From Bacillota bacterium (lineage in GTDB: Bacteria; Bacillota; DTU030; DUMP01), in the NCBI GenBank assembly GCA_012735455.1, contig JAAYHG010000073.1, positions 1 to 8,549 of the forward strand: DNA of 8,549 nt, written 5' to 3'. Within the stretch, counting starts at the first letter, position 1. The number at the start of each line of letters is the position of its first letter. Below, one piece after another: positions 6,496 through 8,549 of the stretch. Below the pieces are notes generated by a model. That model saw only the letters and a program-made list of their open reading frames with translations, did no database searches and was not told where the DNA came from. The position numbers and the translations under genes are program-made.

Positions 6496-6530
6496 AAAAA
6501 AACTCAAGTCCTCCGCAACAGCGGCTCGAG
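6496..6530 (-). terminator. Intrinsic terminator 1 after the relA-dtd-hydrolase operon
   Basis: On the minus strand, CTCGAG (6530-6525) pairs with CTTGAG (6508-6503) including one G-U pair. CCGC-TGTT-GCGG (6524-6513) forms the upper stem, with AGGA bulged on the 3' side. Seven T residues (6502-6496) follow. It starts 20 nt after the hydrolase stop codon. Confidence 0.72.
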
Positions 6531-6550
6531 CCAGATTTTTTCATACGCTC

Positions 6551-7171
6551 TTAGATAAGGAAAGGGTTCGTCACCCGTTCCTCCCCAATATTGCTTTCTG
6601 GTCCGTGACCAGGATAAACTATGGTGTTCGATGGTAGAACAAGAAGCTTATCCCTAATACTATTCAGCAGCAGCCTATAATCGCCTCCAGGAAAGTCAGT
6701 TCTCCCTATGGAACCGCGAAAAAGGGTATCACCTGTGAAAACCACACCGTCCGCCCATAAAGATATTCCACCCGGCGTGTGACCTGGTGTAGCCAACACC
6801 TTAAAGGTTACATTGCCGCAAGTTACCTCATCGTCACCTTTGATCAAGCGATCTGCTGGGGGGCATACTAAACCACCGTTGATCCAAGCAGAAAGGTTTC
6901 TAGCTGGAGACGTAAGCATGGAAGCGTCCTCTGGGTGTATTAGAACTTCGGCCCCCGTCTTAGCCTTAAGAAACCCGTTGGCAGCGATGTGGTCACCGTG
7001 GCCGTGGGTGTTGATAATAAGACGCACGTTAAGGCCCCGGTTTTGAATAACGGACCAGATCTTTTCGCCCTCTCCCCCCGGATCGATAACCACTGCCTCC
7101 CCATCTTCCGAACAGCGGACCAGATAACAGTTAGTAGCAAGCTGTCCGACAATTAAGCGCTCAACATCCAC
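6551..7171 (-). CDS. Metallo-beta-lactamase-fold hydrolase, glyoxalase II-like (YcbL/YqgX type)
   Basis: Small cytosolic hydrolase of 206 residues with an alpha-beta/beta-alpha fold and a complete two-metal site. The signature THGHGDH gives His56, His58, Asp60 and His61. His131 (in TPGHTPGG), Asp148 (in TGDTLF) and His189 (in YPGHGP) complete the ligands. GRTDFPGGD (156-164) and the terminal [12 protein letters not shown] are typical of this subgroup. It lacks the C-terminal substrate-binding domain of true glyoxalase II (about 250 residues), so the substrate, possibly a thioester, is not settled. It starts at GTG 7171, which overlaps the end of dtd by 11 nt; the RBS GGAGGG (7186-7181) lies within dtd. 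Translational coupling in a relA-dtd operon is likely. Two terminators follow its TAA. Confidence 0.93.
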   Translation of the reverse strand: MDVERLIVGQLATNCYLVRCSEDGEAVVIDPGGEGEKIWSVIQNRGLNVRLIINTHGHGDHIAANGFLKAKTGAEVLIHPEDASMLTSPARNLSAWINGGLVCPPADRLIKGDDEVTCGNVTFKVLATPGHTPGGISLWADGVVFTGDTLFRGSIGRTDFPGGDYRLLLNSIRDKLLVLPSNTIVYPGHGPESNIGEERVTNPFLI

Positions 7172-7622
7172 TCTTCTCTTCCCTCCGACTCTCTAGAATC
7201 AACGTAACTGGTCCTTCATTAGCAATCTCTACTAACATCTGAGTACGAAAAACGCCAGTTGCAACCGTAACTCCCTTCTTGCGCACAGCATCAACATATG
7301 CCTCGTAGAGGGGCTCCGCTACCTCAGGTGCTGCGGCCTCTACAAAGCTGGGACGACGGCCCTTGCGACAATCACCCAGGAGAGTAAACTGAGAAACGGC
7401 CAGCACCTCCCCGCCTACATCTAGAAGAGAACGATTCAGTTTTCCATTTTCATCTTCAAAAATACGCAGGTTCACAGTTTTGTCAGCCAAATATTGAGCA
7501 TCTTCGACACTATCGCCAACAGCTACGCCCAACAATACCACAAGGCCGGTCCCAATCCTGCTCTTTACCTCCCCATTTACTGTAACCTGTCCCTGCTTAA
7601 CCCGTTGCAAAACAGCACGCAC
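7161..7622 (-). CDS. dtd: D-aminoacyl-tRNA deacylase
   Basis: Homodimeric proofreading enzyme that hydrolyses D-aminoacyl-tRNA (and glycyl-tRNA-Ala), keeping D-residues out of translation. The 153 residues match the bacterial DTD1 length. It begins MRAVLQRV. The two active-site signatures are both present: SQFTL (77-81) and NEGPVT (135-140), the latter holding the Gly-cis-Pro pair that reaches into the partner's active site. It starts at GTG 7622. The RBS AAGGAGG (7636-7630) overlaps the relA stop codon, and the two genes are 12 nt apart. Its end overlaps the next gene by 11 nt. Being close to alr, which makes D-alanine, is suggestive but lies in a different transcription unit. Confidence 0.96.
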   Translation of the reverse strand: MRAVLQRVKQGQVTVNGEVKSRIGTGLVVLLGVAVGDSVEDAQYLADKTVNLRIFEDENGKLNRSLLDVGGEVLAVSQFTLLGDCRKGRRPSFVEAAAPEVAEPLYEAYVDAVRKKGVTVATGVFRTQMLVEIANEGPVTLILESRREEKSGC

Positions 7623-7634
7623 TTTAGGTCCTCC

Positions 7635-8549
7635 TTAAACTGGCGTAACACGCTCTACACTAAAGACATCACGAATACCACCCAGCCGGTTGATAATCGC
7701 CTTTAGGTCATCCAAGTCTTTAATCTCTAACCTAAGATTGATTATCGCCACCTTGTTCTTGGTTGTACGAGCGTTGACAGCATTAATCCGAGTACGGGTG
7801 TCCCCCAAGACACTCATGACGTCTCCCAACAACCCTGGCCTATCCATAGCCTCCAGCTCCACATCTGCCTCAAAAGATGCTGGACGCGTTTCGTCCCAAC
7901 TTACTTCAATCAATCGCTCCGGGTCGCTAAGAAAGGCCACATTGGGACAATTGAGCCGGTGAATTGAAACACCACGACCACGTGTTATATAACCCACGAT
8001 TTGATCGCCTGGTACAGGGTTGCAGCAATGCGACAGACGTACTAGAAGGTCATCCACACCTTTTACACGCACACCGTGACTCGAGTGTTTCTTCGGTAGC
8101 CGTGGTTTGATTTCCGGCAGGTCATTTTTCCTCTCGTAGGAAGGGTTCACCCGTCGGTACTCTTCCTGGAGGCGTGTAACCACTTGGTGAGAATTGATTC
8201 CACCATAACCCACCGCAGCAAAAAGATCGTCCAGAGCATTAAAGCCAAAGCGTTCTAAAACAGCCTGTAAAGGAGCACCAGAGAGTAGTTCGTGGGGTTC
8301 GAACTCCAGCTTACGGATTTCTTTCTCCAGTGTCTCTTTCCCCCGCGCTATGCTTTCTTCGCGCCGTTCTTTTTTGAACCACTGACGGATTTTCGCCTTG
8401 GCCTGTGGCGTTCGCACTAGCTTTAGCCAATCTCGGCTAGGACCGTTTGCCACCTTACTGGTAATAACTTCTACTATATCGCCGTTCTGGAGCTTGTAAT
8501 CCAACGAAACTAGCTGTCCGTTTACCTTAGCCCCTGTACAACGATGACC
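7635..8549 (-). CDS. relA: RelA/SpoT family (p)ppGpp synthetase/hydrolase, C-terminal part (5' end outside window)
   Basis: Only the regulatory C-terminal 304 residues are in view; the HD hydrolase and synthetase domains lie beyond the right edge. The frame is open to base 8549, so the TTG at 8504 is an internal Leu. In order: the end of the TGS domain (GHRCTGAKVNGQLVS, then NGDIVEVITSK), which contacts the tRNA acceptor end; a helical linker (about 45-130); a conserved-cysteine/zinc-finger region with SHCCNPVPGD (Cys175, Cys176) and RLNCPN (Cys201); and a C-terminal ACT/RRM domain (about 226-304) starting near EADVELEAMDRPGLLGDV. This layout is that of the long bifunctional Rel of Firmicutes, which senses uncharged tRNA on the ribosome. 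It is the first gene in view of the relA-dtd-hydrolase operon. Confidence 0.96.
   Translation of the reverse strand, partial: GHRCTGAKVNGQLVSLDYKLQNGDIVEVITSKVANGPSRDWLKLVRTPQAKAKIRQWFKKERREESIARGKETLEKEIRKLEFEPHELLSGAPLQAVLERFGFNALDDLFAAVGYGGINSHQVVTRLQEEYRRVNPSYERKNDLPEIKPRLPKKHSSHGVRVKGVDDLLVRLSHCCNPVPGDQIVGYITRGRGVSIHRLNCPNVAFLSDPERLIEVSWDETRPASFEADVELEAMDRPGLLGDVMSVLGDTRTRINAVNARTTKNKVAIINLRLEIKDLDDLKAIINRLGGIRDVFSVERVTPV

Noticed and set aside
6940..7152. Second minus-strand frame of 70 codons
   Set aside because: It overlaps the hydrolase gene in another frame and lacks any recognisable motif; the hydrolase frame keeps all metal ligands.
8502..8504. TTG as a start of a 289-residue protein
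   Set aside because: The frame continues upstream to the window edge with TGS-domain sequence, so this is an internal codon of relA.

Overview
The window reads as a chromosomal core region of a Gram-positive, low-to-middle G+C bacterium of the Clostridia, probably Peptococcaceae-like. The evidence is gene content and order (relA, dtd, a metallo-beta-lactamase-fold hydrolase, hisS, aspS, tcdA), a T-box leader, strong AGGAGG-type ribosome binding sites, frequent GTG starts, and a 6S RNA gene between aspS and tcdA, where Bacillus subtilis also carries one. The species cannot be named from this stretch. Every gene I accept is on the minus strand, so transcription runs from the right edge to the left edge. 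I see no mobile element, CRISPR array, tRNA or rRNA.

Right to left there are four blocks. (1) 8549-6551: the 3' part of relA, then dtd, then a glyoxalase II-like hydrolase. They are packed with a 12-nt gap and an 11-nt overlap, and are closed by two consecutive intrinsic terminators (6530-6496 and 6473-6452). (2) 6373-5252: alr, with a good ribosome binding site but no convincing promoter or terminator. A possible 38-residue small ORF follows it. (3) 5118-1737: a near-consensus promoter, a complete T-box leader with a terminator/antiterminator switch, then hisS and aspS 24 nt apart. (4) 1689-102: a consensus promoter, a 6S RNA of about 190 nt ending in a T run, then tcdA and a 5-formyltetrahydrofolate cyclo-ligase gene.

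The functions centre on translation quality and stress. HisRS and AspRS charge tRNA, Dtd removes D-amino acids from tRNA, TcdA finishes the t6A37 modification, RelA senses uncharged tRNA, and 6S RNA restrains the housekeeping RNA polymerase. Alr makes D-alanine for peptidoglycan, and the cyclo-ligase recycles 5-formyl-THF.

The point most worth pursuing is the T-box in front of hisS-aspS. In the standard register its specifier reads AAC (Asn), with CAC (His) overlapping it by one base. The variable T-box base is U, which suits a G73 tRNA such as tRNA-Asn better than the C73 of tRNA-His. The downstream AspRS carries His40 and Gly92 at the two positions that mark non-discriminating AspRS, the type that also makes Asp-tRNA-Asn. 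Together these suggest an operon tuned to asparagine-tRNA charging through the indirect (transamidation) route, possibly with a dual His/Asn readout.
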